From: Epiperipatus broadwayi | Lineage: Eukaryota; Onychophora; Udeonychophora; Euonychophora; Peripatidae | DNA length: 64,000 nucleotides | Assembly (NCBI GenBank): GCA_028023455.1 | Contig: JAQFVV010000043.1 | Coordinates: forward strand, 1,162,001-1,226,000 | Direction of reading: 5' to 3' | Shown here: piece after piece, positions 1 through 11,760 of the stretch | How positions within the stretch are numbered: the first letter of the stretch is position 1 | How the letters are laid out: every line of letters begins with the position of its first letter | The notes under the pieces: model-generated | Told to the model about the DNA's origin: nothing | Database searches by the model: none | The model's input: only the letters and a program-made list of their open reading frames with translations | Translations under genes and position numbers: made by a program

Positions 1-1278
1 GCTTTAAATTTGTTATCGAAGTGTGTGTGCATTTATGGTGAATTTTACAGATATTTAAACATTTTTAATATTGCTACATACACAATTCGATACCAGAAAG
101 TTTAAATTTGGATAGGATAAGGTGGTGGGTGAGAGACAATAGAAAAATGTGAACTTAAGATTCGAATTCGAATCTTACTGTTTCAATGTATGCATCTGAA
201 ATTAAAGATTTATATATATGTGTGTGTGTGTGTGTGCATTTATACAGCAATCCTACAGATATTTATTTGCTGCACTTCAATTCTGTAGATGTTTATTTGC
301 TCCCCTATAAAATGTATTATTCCCATTTGAGATATTCATGGTTGACTTATTTTCCTTCAAATTTAAAGACATTTCTACCCATAAATTTTATTTTACTTTA
401 TACCCTGGTGGTTAGAGGCTATATTGTGTTCCTACTTTTAAAGTGGTGTGTGAACAAATGCATAGTGTATAGCTCTGATTTTATAATGGCCTACATCTTG
501 TAAACATTTACAGTTAATTTAAGTTTTATTAATGCCTATTTTGTTAATAGAAAAATAAATGTGCACATCTTAACTTAGTAACACATATCTAACAAAATCA
601 AATAAATAATGAATTACTTAGTAATAGTCTTCAGATAGTACAGCAATATAATGTAAGTTTTTATAAGCATCAATATTTAAAAGCTGCCAGACATCAAATC
701 CAATATGTGCCAATGTAATGGAACAATTTCAATTTGTAATGAAACTGTGTTGTGTTACTGTTGTCTACTTTGCTAATTGGCATTTCTAAAGAATCTGTTC
801 TCTACAATCTATTAGTAATGATTTATTTGTGTAGGCATCTCACCAGTAAACTTATATTCTAAGTGGTAAGTCCAGTCACATTTTTGGGTGTTGGATATTG
901 GCATGCCTATTATCCATTACAATGTAAATAATTATAATTTAACTATTTACAAAAATTGTAGGGTATTTTCATGCCTGAATCATGAGTTATGGCATAAATA
1001 TGACTGTTTCTTACCTTAACTCATAATAGAATAGCATGCTAGCATTAAATTTGGTTTCAAAATAAATAAAACTACTACTGAGATGTTTGAAATGATTCAA
1101 CCCATGTATAGCAGTGACGCCATGTGACTTGCATGTGTTAAGGAAGTCAAATTACAATGCAATTTATTCCTTAAATATATCTAAGTAAGTTGTCAAGTGG
1201 TTTTCAAAACTTCATGGTGGCAGGTAGAGCATTGAAGACAATTTATAATAGCTAAAAGGGTACTTGTCACATTTAAAA
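1..1278. other. No gene recognised
   Basis: A+T-rich DNA with a short (TG)n at 220-236. Open frames here are short and have repetitive, low-information translations. I see nothing supportable. Confidence 0.5.
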
Positions 1279-1711
1279 AACAGGCAAAACTCTCTATAGT
1301 ATTGCCACTCAGTGCAATCCAGAGTAATCAATGAATGCCAGAAGGCTTGTGCATAAGATCCACATCTAGTGCTTACTCATCCAATATCCCCAGCCTAGTT
1401 TCTGACTTGTGGCCTTCATCAGTGAGGAGCCTTAAATCTGAGAGTACTGCACCTAGATATTAGGATCTAATGCAACCCTCCACTCCATCAGCCACCTTTT
1501 ATCTCTACTTAATTATAAAACTATAAGTCTTAAATTGAAAACAAAGCTTCTCACTGATGAAGGCCACAAGCCAGAAACTAGTCTGGGGATATTGGATGTG
1601 TAGGCACTAGGTGGGGATTTTATGCACAAGCCTTCTGGCATCCATCGTTTTTTTGCCTGTTTTGATAACAGTTATGAGCAAGCATAGGAAATGGTGATCA
1701 TGTGATGTTTA
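1279..1711. mobile_element. F1 foldback, copy 1
   Basis: Inverted arms: CAGGCAAAACTCTC at left, mirrored by TTTTGCCTGTTTT at right. The right arm has a deletion near 1,650. The right arm keeps an intact hammerhead core (1,554-1,583); in the left arm the cleavage triplet is GGC instead of GUC. Confidence 0.85.
1540..1597 (+). ncRNA. Hammerhead ribozyme motif, F1 copy 1
   Basis: CUGAUGA, stem II GGC / GCC with loop CACAA, GAAAC, two-base loop UA, GUC, then UGGGGAU. Stem I is weaker on the 5' side (CAAAGCUUCUCA). Confidence 0.65.
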
Positions 1712-2045
1712 TTGACCTGTTACATTTCCTGTATATGAGGATGAAAAAAAATTCAAATTAAGACGCAGTTCCTCATTAGACATATCCAAAGACTGTAGAA
1801 AAAGATTATCAAGAACAGTATTAATTATACAAACTCTAATAATATATTAGCTTCAGATGAAATTGCTTTATCAAAAAATTTGTTACAAAGTAATTTGTTC
1901 ATGTGATCACTTATTTAACTACAGATTTAATGGTATACTAGAAATGATGATGTAACCTTAAAGTTGAATGGAAGTAGTTTGCCATAAGGAGTTACCCCAA
2001 TGATGATTTCTCAGACTGCAAAATAAAATCTTTCTGGATTGAAAT

Positions 2046-2232
2046 CTATAATCATCATCATCATTCATCCATTATTGAGCCACTGCATGATGAAGGTCTC
2101 TTTAAGTGCAATCCATCTTTCCCAATCTGTAGGCTATCTTTTCCACACCATTCTAGCGCACTTCATTTCCATATTTCATCCATTCATGTCACATGCGGTC
2201 ACTCTACATGTTTTTTTTACAATCTCTTGAAC
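2046..2232 (-). pseudogene. RTE-type LINE 3' end, fragment
   Basis: Minus-strand copy of the RTE C-terminal/3' tail with the (TGA)n-like terminus at 2,046 (ATCATCATC). It matches the better copies at 6.2 and 8.4 kb in order of blocks but has many stops. Confidence 0.65.
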
Positions 2233-2589
2233 TTCAATTTAAGATTTTAACTATAATATATTCTAAATAATCTAAATATTCCTGAAATCCTAAAACTCAA
2301 TAAAAAATCATCAAAAATATAAAAAAATAAGTTGAAAGAGAAAAAAACTACGACTTGTTCTGTTTGACTAATAGATTTAAATAGGTTGCAAACAATATTT
2401 ACGCAAATAATGAACCTGGGAAATATCTTTATTGGGTGTAAATGGCTCTGAGTAATGCATAGAGTTCTTTTTGTAAAATAATTAAGATTAGTAAGTACAA
2501 GATATAGATGGAATAAGTGAAATTAATGTAAGTTTTAGTGATCCTAGATGCTTTGAAATCCATCGGAGAAGCATCAAAGTTTGTCAATA

Positions 2590-3085
2590 AACATCACATG
2601 ACCACCACCTCTTATGCGTGTATATAGCTGTTGCTAAAACAGGCAAAACTCACTATACATATTGCCACACACAGCAAGCTAGAGAAATTAATGGATGCCT
2701 GAAGGCTTGTGCATAAAATCCCCATCTAGTGCCTACACATCCAATATCCCCAGACTATTTTCTGGCTTTGTGGCCCATATGACTATATAAGCTGATGGGC
2801 TTGGATTGAAAACATTAAGGTGTTTTCAGTTTAAGACTCATAGTTTTGTAGTTAATTGGAGATAAAAGGTGGTTGCTGGAGGGTTGCATTAGATCCTAAG
2901 ATCTAGGTGCAGTGCTCTCAGATCCAAGGCTCATCACTGATGAAGGCCACAAGCCAGAAACTAGTCTGGGAATATTGGATGAGTATGTACTAGATGGGGA
3001 TTTTAGGCACAAGCCTTCTGGCATCCATTGATTTCTCTAGCTTGCTGTGTGTTGCAATACGTATAGTGAGTTTTGCCTGTTTTAA
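2590..3085. mobile_element. F1 foldback, copy 2
   Basis: Left arm lost its ribozyme through a replacement after TCTGGCTTTGTGGCCC. Right arm is intact. The outer part of the left end (AAACATCACATGACCACC) belongs to the longer form of the family. Confidence 0.85.
2922..2980 (+). ncRNA. Hammerhead ribozyme motif, F1 copy 2
   Basis: Complete core: CUGAUGA 2,937-2,943, GAAAC, GUC 2,964-2,966. Stem I pairs AUCC (2,923) with GGAU (2,977) beyond an internal loop. Confidence 0.7.
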
Positions 3086-3329
3086 CAAAATTTGTACAAT
3101 GTCCCCTTTCACGTTTGAGAGACGTGAGTTTTTTATAGCATGGTGGTAAAATTAGCTCCTTTATTATTATTTTTAATATATGCAATAATTTTCTGTTCAA
3201 TAATTTCTAGCATGATTAATCTTAAATTGTCTACTGATGACATTATTGAAAGATTCTTTTTTGCACAAAGGATGTTTATTAACAAGTAGAACATCTCTGT
3301 CAAAATGCAAATAGTTAAAGCAAACATCC

Positions 3330-4580
3330 AAAATTAAATAAGAATATAGTATAAAGATTTATAAATGCTAATTGGAATAATATCAGTTACAAGCATGTCA
3401 TGTTATCTTAGATGAGAGATTTTAAGGGTAATATATAGTGGTGTAAAATTAAGATATTGTACAGATGTTTTGATTAATAAAGTTTAGAAAATAATTAGCT
3501 TCATCTTGTGAGTAATGGACTAGAGAAATCACAACTTCAAAAATGTTAAATCGAATTGGTCAGAGTTAGTATTATCAAGACATGAGAGAATTAGACTTTT
3601 TTAAAAAAATTCAGTAAAATAATGCATACCGGCATTATTCAAAATATTTTAAAACTGCAACCAATCTGATATTGAAGATAATGTGAATATGTTAAGAAAG
3701 TAATTAAAAAGTATAATGATGATATATTGTATTAAAAATCAACAGAAGGAGTTTATTTGATGACAAAAGTATAAATAGAGATATATTAGTCAAATTTCTG
3801 TAAAGTGAGTGGAATATACGCATACTCCAAAAAAGCCATATGAGAGATTATACGCATACTCCAAAAAAGCCATATGAGAGATCAGAATAAATATATTTAA
3901 AAAAGGAAACAACAGACACTAGTAGTAAAGATCTACATCTAACTGCATCAAATGGATATATGAAAACATAATTGGAGAGATACGTGAGTAATTTTGGATT
4001 GGAGTACAGAAATCAGCCATAAATAACAAAGACTAGTTATATTCAAAGATCCTATAAGGGTAATTGTACCAGAAGGTTATATGAACAAACAATTGGAGAG
4101 ATATGTGAGTAATTTTGGTTTGGAGTAATTAAAAACCAATCCATTTAAGTACAATTAAAATAACAAAGACTAGTTGTGCAAGAAGATTCACTTGTATAAG
4201 TGGATAAAAAGATGCAGTGGAATTAACAAATCAAGATATATTAACTTTTTTACAAAAATTGTTTATACTTACTAATACTGCAAGTTTTGAGCTGAATAGA
4301 TGTTAGTTTATCTTGTGTAGACTTAGTTTTAATAAATACTATTATATCACATGACAATTCATAAATTGCTTTAACATGAACATTTTATAAAAGGGGTTTA
4401 AGACTATGAACATTTATTGCCACAAAATTTAAATTATACGAAATTTTATTTGTTAGAAGTCTTTGAAAGTTATTACTCTCGAGAGGAATATCATTTTAAC
4501 AATTACTCAATGTGCAAGTGTTATTTCCAATTGTAATTCAATGTCAATTAGATTATTGTGTGATTGGTATTAGAATCATG
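3330..4580. other. Intronic or intergenic, no gene recognised
   Basis: Only the 33-bp duplication at 3,815 and a diverged local repeat (GGAGAGATACGTGAGTAATTT at 3,973, again near 4,093) stand out. Confidence 0.5.
3815..3883. repeat. 33-bp tandem duplication
   Basis: ATACGCATACTCCAAAAAAG plus CCATATGAGAGAT occurs twice in a row. Confidence 0.85.
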
Positions 4581-4595
4581 TAATACAGAGAATAA

Positions 4596-5118
4596 GCCAA
4601 TAAACATCACATGACCACCACTTCTTATGCTTGCTTATAACTGTTTTAAAACAGGCAAAACTCATTATATGTATTGCCACACACAGCAAGCTAGAGTAAT
4701 CAATGGATGCCAGAAGGCTTGTTCATAAAATCCCCATCTAGTGCCTACTCATCCAATATCACCAGATTAGTTTCTGGCTTGGACCTTCATCAATGGGTGT
4801 TGAACTGAGTTCAGACTTATATGACTATATAAGCTATTGGGCTTAGATTGAAAATATTATTGTGTTTTCAATTCATTCTCATAGTTTTGTAGTTGAGATA
4901 AAAGGCGGCTGCTGGAGGGTTGCATTAGATCCTAAGATCTAGGTACAGTGATCTCAGATCCAAGGCTCTTCACTGATGAAGGCCACAAGCCAGAAACTAG
5001 TCTGGGGATATTGGATGAATAGGCACTAGATGGGGATTTTATGCACAAGCCTTCTGGCATCCATTGATTACTCTAGCTTGCTGTGTGTGGCAATATGTAT
5101 AGTGAGTTTTGCTTGTTT
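4596..5118. mobile_element. F1 foldback, copy 3, with 15-bp TSD
   Basis: Flanked by TAATACAGAGAATAA (4,581-4,595) and TAATACAGGGAATAA (5,119-5,133). The left arm extends about 50 bp further out than the right. This fixes the element ends and shows mobility. Confidence 0.88.
4958..5016 (+). ncRNA. Hammerhead ribozyme motif, F1 copy 3
   Basis: CUGAUGA 4,973-4,979; stem II GGC / GCC; GAAAC 4,993-4,997; cleavage GUC 5,000-5,002. Stem I is CUCUUCA with UGGGGA, then an internal loop, then AUCC with GGAU. Type I hammerhead with a minimal stem III. Confidence 0.72.
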
Positions 5119-5490
5119 TAATACAGGGAATAAATTGTTAGATGTAAAAGTATTACTATCATCAGTCATGTTAATATAATCTAAGACAATGGATATAATA
5201 TCATTTGCTTGTTTGGTGACAAAATTTCATTGAAGTTAAGGATTATTAGAAATATGAAGATCGGGAATGGATAATAAAATGAGACTTATTAAAGCATTGG
5301 ATGTAGAAATTGATACGTTGCTTGCTACAATATTTTTTCAAAATTTGGGTTCAGATCATTACTTTAAAAATTGATGACTCTATCAATTTTATATTTGACA
5401 CAATAAACAGCACAACATATCCCTAGTTTGAAACCCTTATATAAAGGGATTTATAGCCATAAATGCTGATGCTGATCAAACTGAAGATAT

Positions 5491-6006
5491 AAATTATAGT
5501 GATATAATTTTAAAATCATGATAAAAGAGATGATAATAGCTGGACAATTGAAATATTGAACTGGATTTCAAGAGATTGTAAAAGACCCAGAAAGAGACCA
5601 CATATGAGATGGATTGATGAAATAAGAAATTATAGTGATATAATTTTAAAATCATGATAAAAGAGATGATAATAGCTGGACAATTGAAATATTGAACTGG
5701 ATTTCAAGAGATTGTAAAAGACCCAGAAAGAGACCACATATGAGATGGATTGATGAAATAAGAAATTATAGTGATATAATTTTAAAATCATGATAAAAGA
5801 GATGATAATAGCTGGACAATTGAAATATTGAACTGGATTTCAAGAGATTGTAAAAGACCCAGAAAGAGACCACATATGAGATGGATTGATGAAATAAGAA
5901 AGTGTGCAAGGGGTGGTGTGAAGAAAAGGTAGAGATCAGAAAAGATGGATTGAATTTGGAGTGACCTTTATCATGCAGTGGATTAATAATTGTTGGCAAT
6001 GATGAT
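5491..6006 (+). pseudogene. RTE LINE 3' end with a 136-bp internal triplication
   Basis: Seen: a 136-bp unit starting AAATTATAGTGATATAAT recurs at 5,491, 5,627 and 5,763 with almost no differences. The last unit runs on into the normal RTE end and a GATGATGATT tail. The unit covers the segment that encodes 'NWI(P/S)RDCKRPRKRPH..RWID' in other copies. This is a local tandem amplification of one dead LINE tail. Confidence 0.8.
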
Positions 6007-6179
6007 GATTTATCAATGAATGGTCTTTTTTATTTTAATAGATAACCTTTAACTCAAGATTCCCAACTTGACTTCTGCAGAAATCTAGGATTCAACTGGA
6101 TTATTCGAATTCTAATTAATAGTTTAAAATATGTAGGAAAAGTTTTTACTCTATACTATGGCATGACAAAATATAACAA

Positions 6180-6452
6180 ACAGGTGTTATTGACCTCATT
6201 GAAAAAATTAAAAGAATGAAATGGAGTTGGGCTGGACATATTACTAGAAGAGATGATAATAGATGTACAAATGAAATCTTAAACTGGATTCCAAGAGATT
6301 TAAAAGACCCAGAAAGAGACCACATGTGATGAGATGGACGGATGAAATAAGAAAGTGTGCAGGGGTAATGTGGAGAAGAGAAGCTACAGATCGGAGAAGA
6401 TGGATTGAACTTGGAGAGACCTTCATCCTGCAATGGATTGATAATGGTGACT
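6180..6452 (+). pseudogene. RTE LINE C-terminal fragment
   Basis: Translates, with stops, to TDLIEKIKR-type sequence, then WSWAGHITRRDDNRC, the RPRKRPH block, RRRWIELGETFILQWID. This is the conserved C-terminal tail of RTE-clade endonuclease-reverse transcriptases. It ends soon after the QWID codons. Confidence 0.75.
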
Positions 6453-7094
6453 GCATATTATTTTTATTTTAATAGATTATTTTAATTTATAGACCTTTTT
6501 AATATATTACTTGCATATCAATATTAAGAATTTTATATAATTTGTTCTTTACATACAAGTAATGATTTAAATATGCTAAGAAAATATAAAGTATATCTCT
6601 ATAAAAATTACAGATTTTATTATGACACTTGCATTTATAGAGAGAGAGAGTTCGGAACCCCCTATAACATTCCAATACACTGTAAAGTTGTCCTTGGTTA
6701 TTTTAAATTTCAGATATATATATATATACTTACATTATAAAGTTAAACACAGACTTGTCTTTTAGCTCATTATTTATTTGAATAAAATAACGAGTGTTAA
6801 TTAACAGTCACAAGCAGTTTTAGATATCATGCTCACGACTACAAAAATTGGAAGTGTTCACCTATTATTCTTTCTTTGAATGAATGATATTGTGCTTATC
6901 TTATCATATAAATAAAAACATAATTACAAATTTTAATTAAATTAATCAGAAAAGTAATTAAAGATATAAACAAAATTTAATCAAAACATTACAAAAAATC
7001 AGTATTTATTTATCTGATCCAATAATAAAATCGAGATTATATTATTTATTATGCTACTTAAACAAATAAACACATATTTTTCAAATTTTCTTAC

Positions 7095-7204
7095 TTGTAT
7101 ACTTCAGCTCTGAGAGTCATTTCTACTGTCTGGCCCGGCTCCAATTCCATTTTTGTTGGAAATAATGATAGTTGAAAAAATTTAGCCTCAGATGATAAAG
7201 ATAT
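7095..7204 (-). CDS. HYDIN: HYDIN-like exon F (last exon found)
   Basis: Seen: acceptor ATTTTAG and donor GTAAGA bound 36 codons plus two bases, entering in phase 0 as exon E requires. The peptide contains FFQLSLFPTKMELEPGQTVE and then MTLRAEVY. In HYDIN the corresponding segment reads as 'xxFxLxPxxMELxPGxxVEM', the close of the same ASH domain. No following exon was recognised between 7,095 and position 1, so the gene continues beyond the window or the next exon was missed. Confidence 0.8.
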
Positions 7205-7299
7205 CTAAAATATTATAGTAATCCCAATATCAACTATTAATATAGTAAAAAAAAAGAATACAAATCATTTTAAAAATATACTTTACTGCATTTTGTAAA

Positions 7300-7600
7300 G
7301 AATGATCGCATATCCAATTGCCATGCTATAATCTGGGGTTCAAATCCAGGCTAAGTAAAACTTAAAAAATTATTTCAGGTTTAATCGGGTTAGGCATGTG
7401 TGTCTTTTCAATCATCAAGTCACTCAATATTTTTAGTTAGAAGGTACACAAAGATCGAAAATAATCCCCACACCGTCCCCTCATTTAAAGGAATCGGCAA
7501 GCCTAGTAAATGTCTCCTTCAGTCTTTCTCTAAAAGAGATGCGGAGAAGACTCTTGCGAATGTCTTTACCTCATATTAAGGAGCCATTTTACATTTTTGG
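7300..7600 (+). mobile_element. SINE3-like element
   Basis: Box B GGTTCAAATCC (7,339-7,349) fits the tRNA consensus exactly; box A is degenerate. The body contains a GTCTCCTTC ... GGAGAAGAC hairpin (about 7,517-7,555). More G+C-rich than its surroundings. Only one copy is seen in the window. Confidence 0.5.
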
Positions 7601-7759
7601 GATACAATAACTATGTACAAATGAGATGTTAAAAAATAACCATTTTTTAAAATATATAACAAAATAATTATAATAATAATTATTTCTATGAACACTATAA
7701 CGTTTTATGTTTCTCTGCACATAATGGTTTTATATTCAATTTGCATATATATATGACAT

Positions 7760-7870
7760 ATTTTGCGGGTTCATCCGTGTTAAAAAATTTTAAATATTAT
7801 TATTCTGACTACGTTTCAACTTGGTCACACAAGTCATCCACTGGGTGATAAAAGGTAGAAAGACGGTTGT
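7760..7870. repeat. F4 foldback, partial left arm
   Basis: GACATATTTTGCGGGTTCATCC end, then CAAGTCATCCACTGGGTGAT; no right arm found. Minus strand 7,850-7,800 gives ACUUG / CAAGU stem, GAAAC, GUA loop, GUC, but UGGAUGA replaces CUGAUGA. Confidence 0.6.
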
Positions 7871-8277
7871 AGAGGCGCTAAAATCACTGATTTGAATTAA
7901 ACGTTAAAGTTCCACCAATAGCAAAAATGTTAAATTTAAGAATGTTTTTTAAAAAAATCTTTCCAAATAGGAGAACGTTTGCATGTATCATCTCACTTAT
8001 TGATACAATCTGAATATCAACTGAATATAAAATTTTCCACCTATATAGTGTTCCATTGAAAAATGACTGACTTTCTCCAACCATTTGCAAAGTTTGACTT
8101 CCTCAAAAGTTTTAAGTTACTATGATCATGAGGATCTATATAGTAAGTAGTGTATTATCTAGGCAAGTTTATTCTGGCAATACTCTTAAGGATTCAAAAA
8201 GTTAGAATGATGGTAAATAAATATTTATTAGATTGTTAAAACTAAATTGGTTTAACCAATTTACAATAACTTTAATA

Positions 8278-8674
8278 TTTGGTAATAGTAAAGCAATACA
8301 GAGACTTCAGACCACTCAAAGAAGTATGGAGAGATGCATATTGGGAGTAACAAGAAGAGATCGAAAATGCAATGTATGGGTAAGAGAACAAACATGTGTT
8401 ACTGATCTCATTGAAAAAATTAAAAGACTGAAGTGGAGTTGGGCTGAAAATATTGCTAGAAGAGATGATAATACATGGATAAATTGAAATTTTAAACTGG
8501 ATTCCAAGAGACTGTAAAAGACCCAGAAAGAGACCATGTGTGAGATGGATGGATGAAATAAGAAAGTGTGCAGTGGTGATGTGGAGAAGAGAAGCTAAAG
8601 ATAGGAAAAGATGGATTGAACTTGGAGAGACCTTCATCCTGCAGGGGATTGATAATGTTTGATGGTGATGATGA
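8278..8674 (+). pseudogene. RTE LINE C-terminal fragment, longest copy
   Basis: Begins in KAIQRLQTTQRSMERCILGV, runs through VTDLIEKIKRLKWSWAENIA, then the RRDDNTW block. After a frame break come the RWMDEIRKCA and LGETFILQ blocks, ending in a (TGA/ATG)n tail at 8,657-8,678. The 'LQTTQRxMERxxLGV' start and 'LKWxWAxHxAR' block identify the RTE clade. Truncated 5' as usual for LINEs. Confidence 0.8.
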
Positions 8675-9138
8675 TGAATAGTAAAGCTATTTTCTAAACA
8701 AAGAAATTAATAAAAGCTTCAGTAAACACTACCAATAATGCAACATATTGTGTCAAACTATATATTAACTGGATAATTCTGGAAATTATGCCAATTCATA
8801 TTTTTCTAAAGTGATATTAATATAGATGTAATCCACCGAGCATTCAAAACAATTCTCTAAATTTTATTTTGTGGGAAGCAATTTGATAATGAAAATTTTC
8901 TTCCATAATATTAAATTTTTTACTGGTAATGTATTGTACATTTTTGTTTAACTTACTTTGCCCTTTTGTCTGTCCATTTGGATAAAATTGCATAACTCAA
9001 TTTTCATCCACTTCCCAATTACATATCTAGTTGAAACTTTACATACATGTGTATTCTGGATTGCAATATTTTTTAAGAGTTTGCAAACAATTTTAGTAAA
9101 AAATTAATAATTTAAATTTTTAATTTTATATGAGATGA

Positions 9139-9395
9139 GATGTGATGCACTGTGGCTCTTTTTCAGAGTCAGGAATCTCAGCCAATATGCCCAGAGAAAC
9201 CTGTTAGCTGCATCCCTTTCCCTTTCCATTCCCCACCCTTTCTCATACTCTTCTCTATCCTGCTCTATTTTATTTCCACAACATAATCTTTGTCAACTCC
9301 ATGGCCTTTATATCTAAATCCTCCTTGCATTTTCTCAAACCCAGCATAAAAACCAAGAACACACTTTCTGTATAATAACTTTTTCAGTGTTCTTT
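9139..9395 (-). pseudogene. I-like LINE 3' end, fragment
   Basis: Minus-strand copy of the 3' terminus seen at 52.8 kb (GGAATCTCAGCC, AGAAACCTGTTAGC) plus part of the C-terminal coding region. The end is marked by TGAGATGTGATGCACTGTGG. Confidence 0.7.
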
Positions 9396-9934
9396 ACGCT
9401 ACTGCCATTTAATTGTAGAAACTGCATCTAAACTTTTTTAGTTCCTAATTTCTGGCAATATATACTTTTAAAATTTTTTAATACTTTTATTCACGTAAAT
9501 GAACCAAAATTTTTAAAAAAATATTTTTTTTTTTTTAGTTTTCACAATATTCTCAGTATTTTGCAACCAAAATAAAAATATGGAAATTTTTGTTTAGAAA
9601 TAGTCTTAGATATAATAAATATTTCAAAATATGAGGACACCAGATTTTTATTTTTGGTCATGTAATGATGCAAATACTACAAAAACTGAAGAAAATTGAT
9701 TTTTTATTTCCCAGTGGACTTATATGAATAAAACTTTCTTTAAAATATATAAATATTATTTTTAAAACTATAAAATCTATTCCTGATAATGGTTTATACA
9801 TAACAAACTATGCAGGTGTATAAAAACACAATTCATTCATTACATGCACAAGTTTAGTGAGAGATGAGAATATTTTATCCCATAATATTATTTGCATTAG
9901 GTCTAACAATGATTGTTTTTATTTCAACAAATAA

Positions 9935-10143
9935 CTACTTTTTTTCTAGATTTGATAAATTTTCTAATCCTGCATCACAAAGAATTATAAAAGAATAGAT
10001 CATGCTTTTGGAAAAAATGTGTGTTTTGTTTCTGATTAGATAACCAAAAAGGATGTTATTTGGCACACTCCTATGCCATATTACTGTGCAAGCCACTTTC
10101 TTTTCTTCATCTAATGGCACATCTAAATATTTTAATTTTTAAT
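9935..10143 (-). CDS. Unrecognised open frame
   Basis: About 69 codons open between two stops, reading YLDVPLDEEKKVACTVIWH then RSVPNNILFGYL. The composition is more protein-like than neighbouring A+T-rich frames. It lies in the HYDIN intron between exons E and F and on the same strand, but the phases of E and F already join without it. I do not recognise a family; a mobile-element relic is the likeliest alternative. Confidence 0.2.
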
Positions 10144-10359
10144 CATGTTTCTATATCTGTATTTAGAATTTTACCCCATTAATTAAAAAAAATAACCATA
10201 TCTATTTTAGATGCATAATTTTTAACAAATGTCTATAAATCCTTGAATGTATTTGAATGTTCCTACTTGAACGCTATGAGAAAAGCATGTCATAACATTT
10301 GAAATAATTTAATTAGTACCCTTAATCATAATACATTTAATATAGAGGGTAAACGAGCA

Positions 10360-10690
10360 CAGATTTTCACATAACCCACCACTCACCACTCTATCTTATA
10401 TCACTGATACACTTGAACACATATCCGAAAAGATAAATAATTACAAATATACATATTTCATGCTAAACTAGCAATCATCAGTTGGTCCAGATTATCATCT
10501 CTACACATATATGAGTGTTCAAATATATATTAAGATAGCCAATTTACATACTTTAATGGACAGGCATGAAATACGTATATTGGTGGTTATTTATCTTTTT
10601 GACATATATGTGTTCAAGTGTATCAGTGATATAAGATAGAGTGGTGAGTGGTGGGTCATGTGAAAGTCTGTGCTCATATGCCCTATATAT
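10360..10690. mobile_element. F2 foldback, copy 1
   Basis: Arms CACCACTCACCACTCTATC / its complement GATAGAGTGGTGAGTGGTG at 10,634, with matching AGATAAATAATTACAAATAT and ATATTGGTGGTTATTTATCT. Left arm keeps a ribozyme core; the right arm lost CUGANGA. Confidence 0.85.
10433..10497 (-). ncRNA. Hammerhead ribozyme motif, F2 copy 1
   Basis: Minus strand: CUGAUGA (10,481-10,475), stem II UGCU / AGCA with loop AGUUU, GAAA (10,459-10,456), stem III AUA / UAU with loop UG, cleavage at A 10,448. Confidence 0.65.
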
Positions 10691-11117
10691 TACATATATT
10701 GATACAGATATATAATAAGACTGTATTTCAGTTATTACATAATACATTTGTAATCTGAATTTACTTGCACCACAAAGATCAAAGCCTTTTTTAAAACTCA
10801 TAACCATGATTATTAAACATAATTAGTAATAAACTGTGAAAAAATATATTAGTCAATTATGCACAAAGAAGCAATAAATAAATGCTTAATTTTTCCAAAA
10901 ATAAATATGCATCCAACATGCATTTGAATATATAAATAATTAAATGATTAAATGATTAGCTACTCAGGAGGTCATTTGACATTCTAGCATCAAAATGGCA
11001 GACCGAAAACAGCAGACTTCATTCAATTCATCAAATTCAGATATTTCTTTTTATTTTCTTCAGACAGAAATTTATTCAAAAACTTGAGCATATTACAAAA
11101 CTAATATTTTGCTATAT

Positions 11118-11247
11118 TTGAAGTGAAATCAATTTAAGAATATTATATTATACAATTAGTTTTTAAAATTGATTTATGTTTTTTATTTCATATATAAAGT
11201 AGTAAATTGTATAATATAATATTCTTAAATTGATTTCACTTCAAAAA
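11118..11247. repeat. Small palindrome
   Basis: TTGAAGTGAAATCAATTTAA mirrored by TTAAATTGATTTCACTTCAA, 70-bp A+T-rich loop. Confidence 0.8.
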
Positions 11248-11640
11248 GAGTTTCAGGTATTGTGGTTAGCACAATAGGCTATACTTTTAATGACTTAGGA
11301 CAAATCCAAATAAAATTAGAAAATTTTTAATAAAACAAAAATTCTCAGAACTCAGAATTTATTACATAACTAGTTCATAACCAGGTAGTCAGCTATTCAG
11401 TATTGATTTGTAGATGAATGTCGATCTATTCTTAACAGAGGTTATACAATCTTATCTGATTTCAAATGTATTGGCATTTCTTTAGAACAAATTAGCCTAG
11501 CTAAAACAGATCAACTCATTTATCAATAATCTATCTTATATTTTATCACCCAGAAAATGAATAAAGACTAGTTCTTGATATTTACTTGTCAAAGTCAAAA
11601 TTACATAAAAATATTACTCATACTTTTGGAAACTAACTTT

Positions 11641-11740
11641 ATCAGTTTGAACTGTTAAAAGGAGGTTGCCTTGACAACAGTTTGAAATTGTTGAGTGTTA
11701 TTAAGTGTTGACTGGCTTTTAATGATATATATATATCAAA
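11641..11740. repeat. Single arm of the 24.5-kb palindrome family
   Basis: TTGCCTTGACAACAGTTTG and GTGTTGACTGGCTTTTAATG match the 24,590-24,665 arm. Confidence 0.7.
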
Positions 11741-11760
11741 TGAAATAATCCTCAATTTAC

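Noticed and set aside
1025-1105. Possible further HYDIN exon ending in a GTAAGA donor
   Set aside because: The phase would fit exon F, but the peptide (SSFIYFETKFNASMLFYY) does not match the expected continuation.
5365-5440. Possible next HYDIN exon on the minus strand
   Set aside because: Only about ten codons open after the AG and no convincing donor.
5491-5898. CRISPR-like regular repeats
   Set aside because: Units are contiguous 136-bp tandem copies of a LINE tail without spacers, in eukaryotic DNA.
8233-8640. Opposite-strand frames in RTE tails as separate genes
   Set aside because: They are reverse-complement shadows recurring in every RTE tail and change with the LINE sequence.
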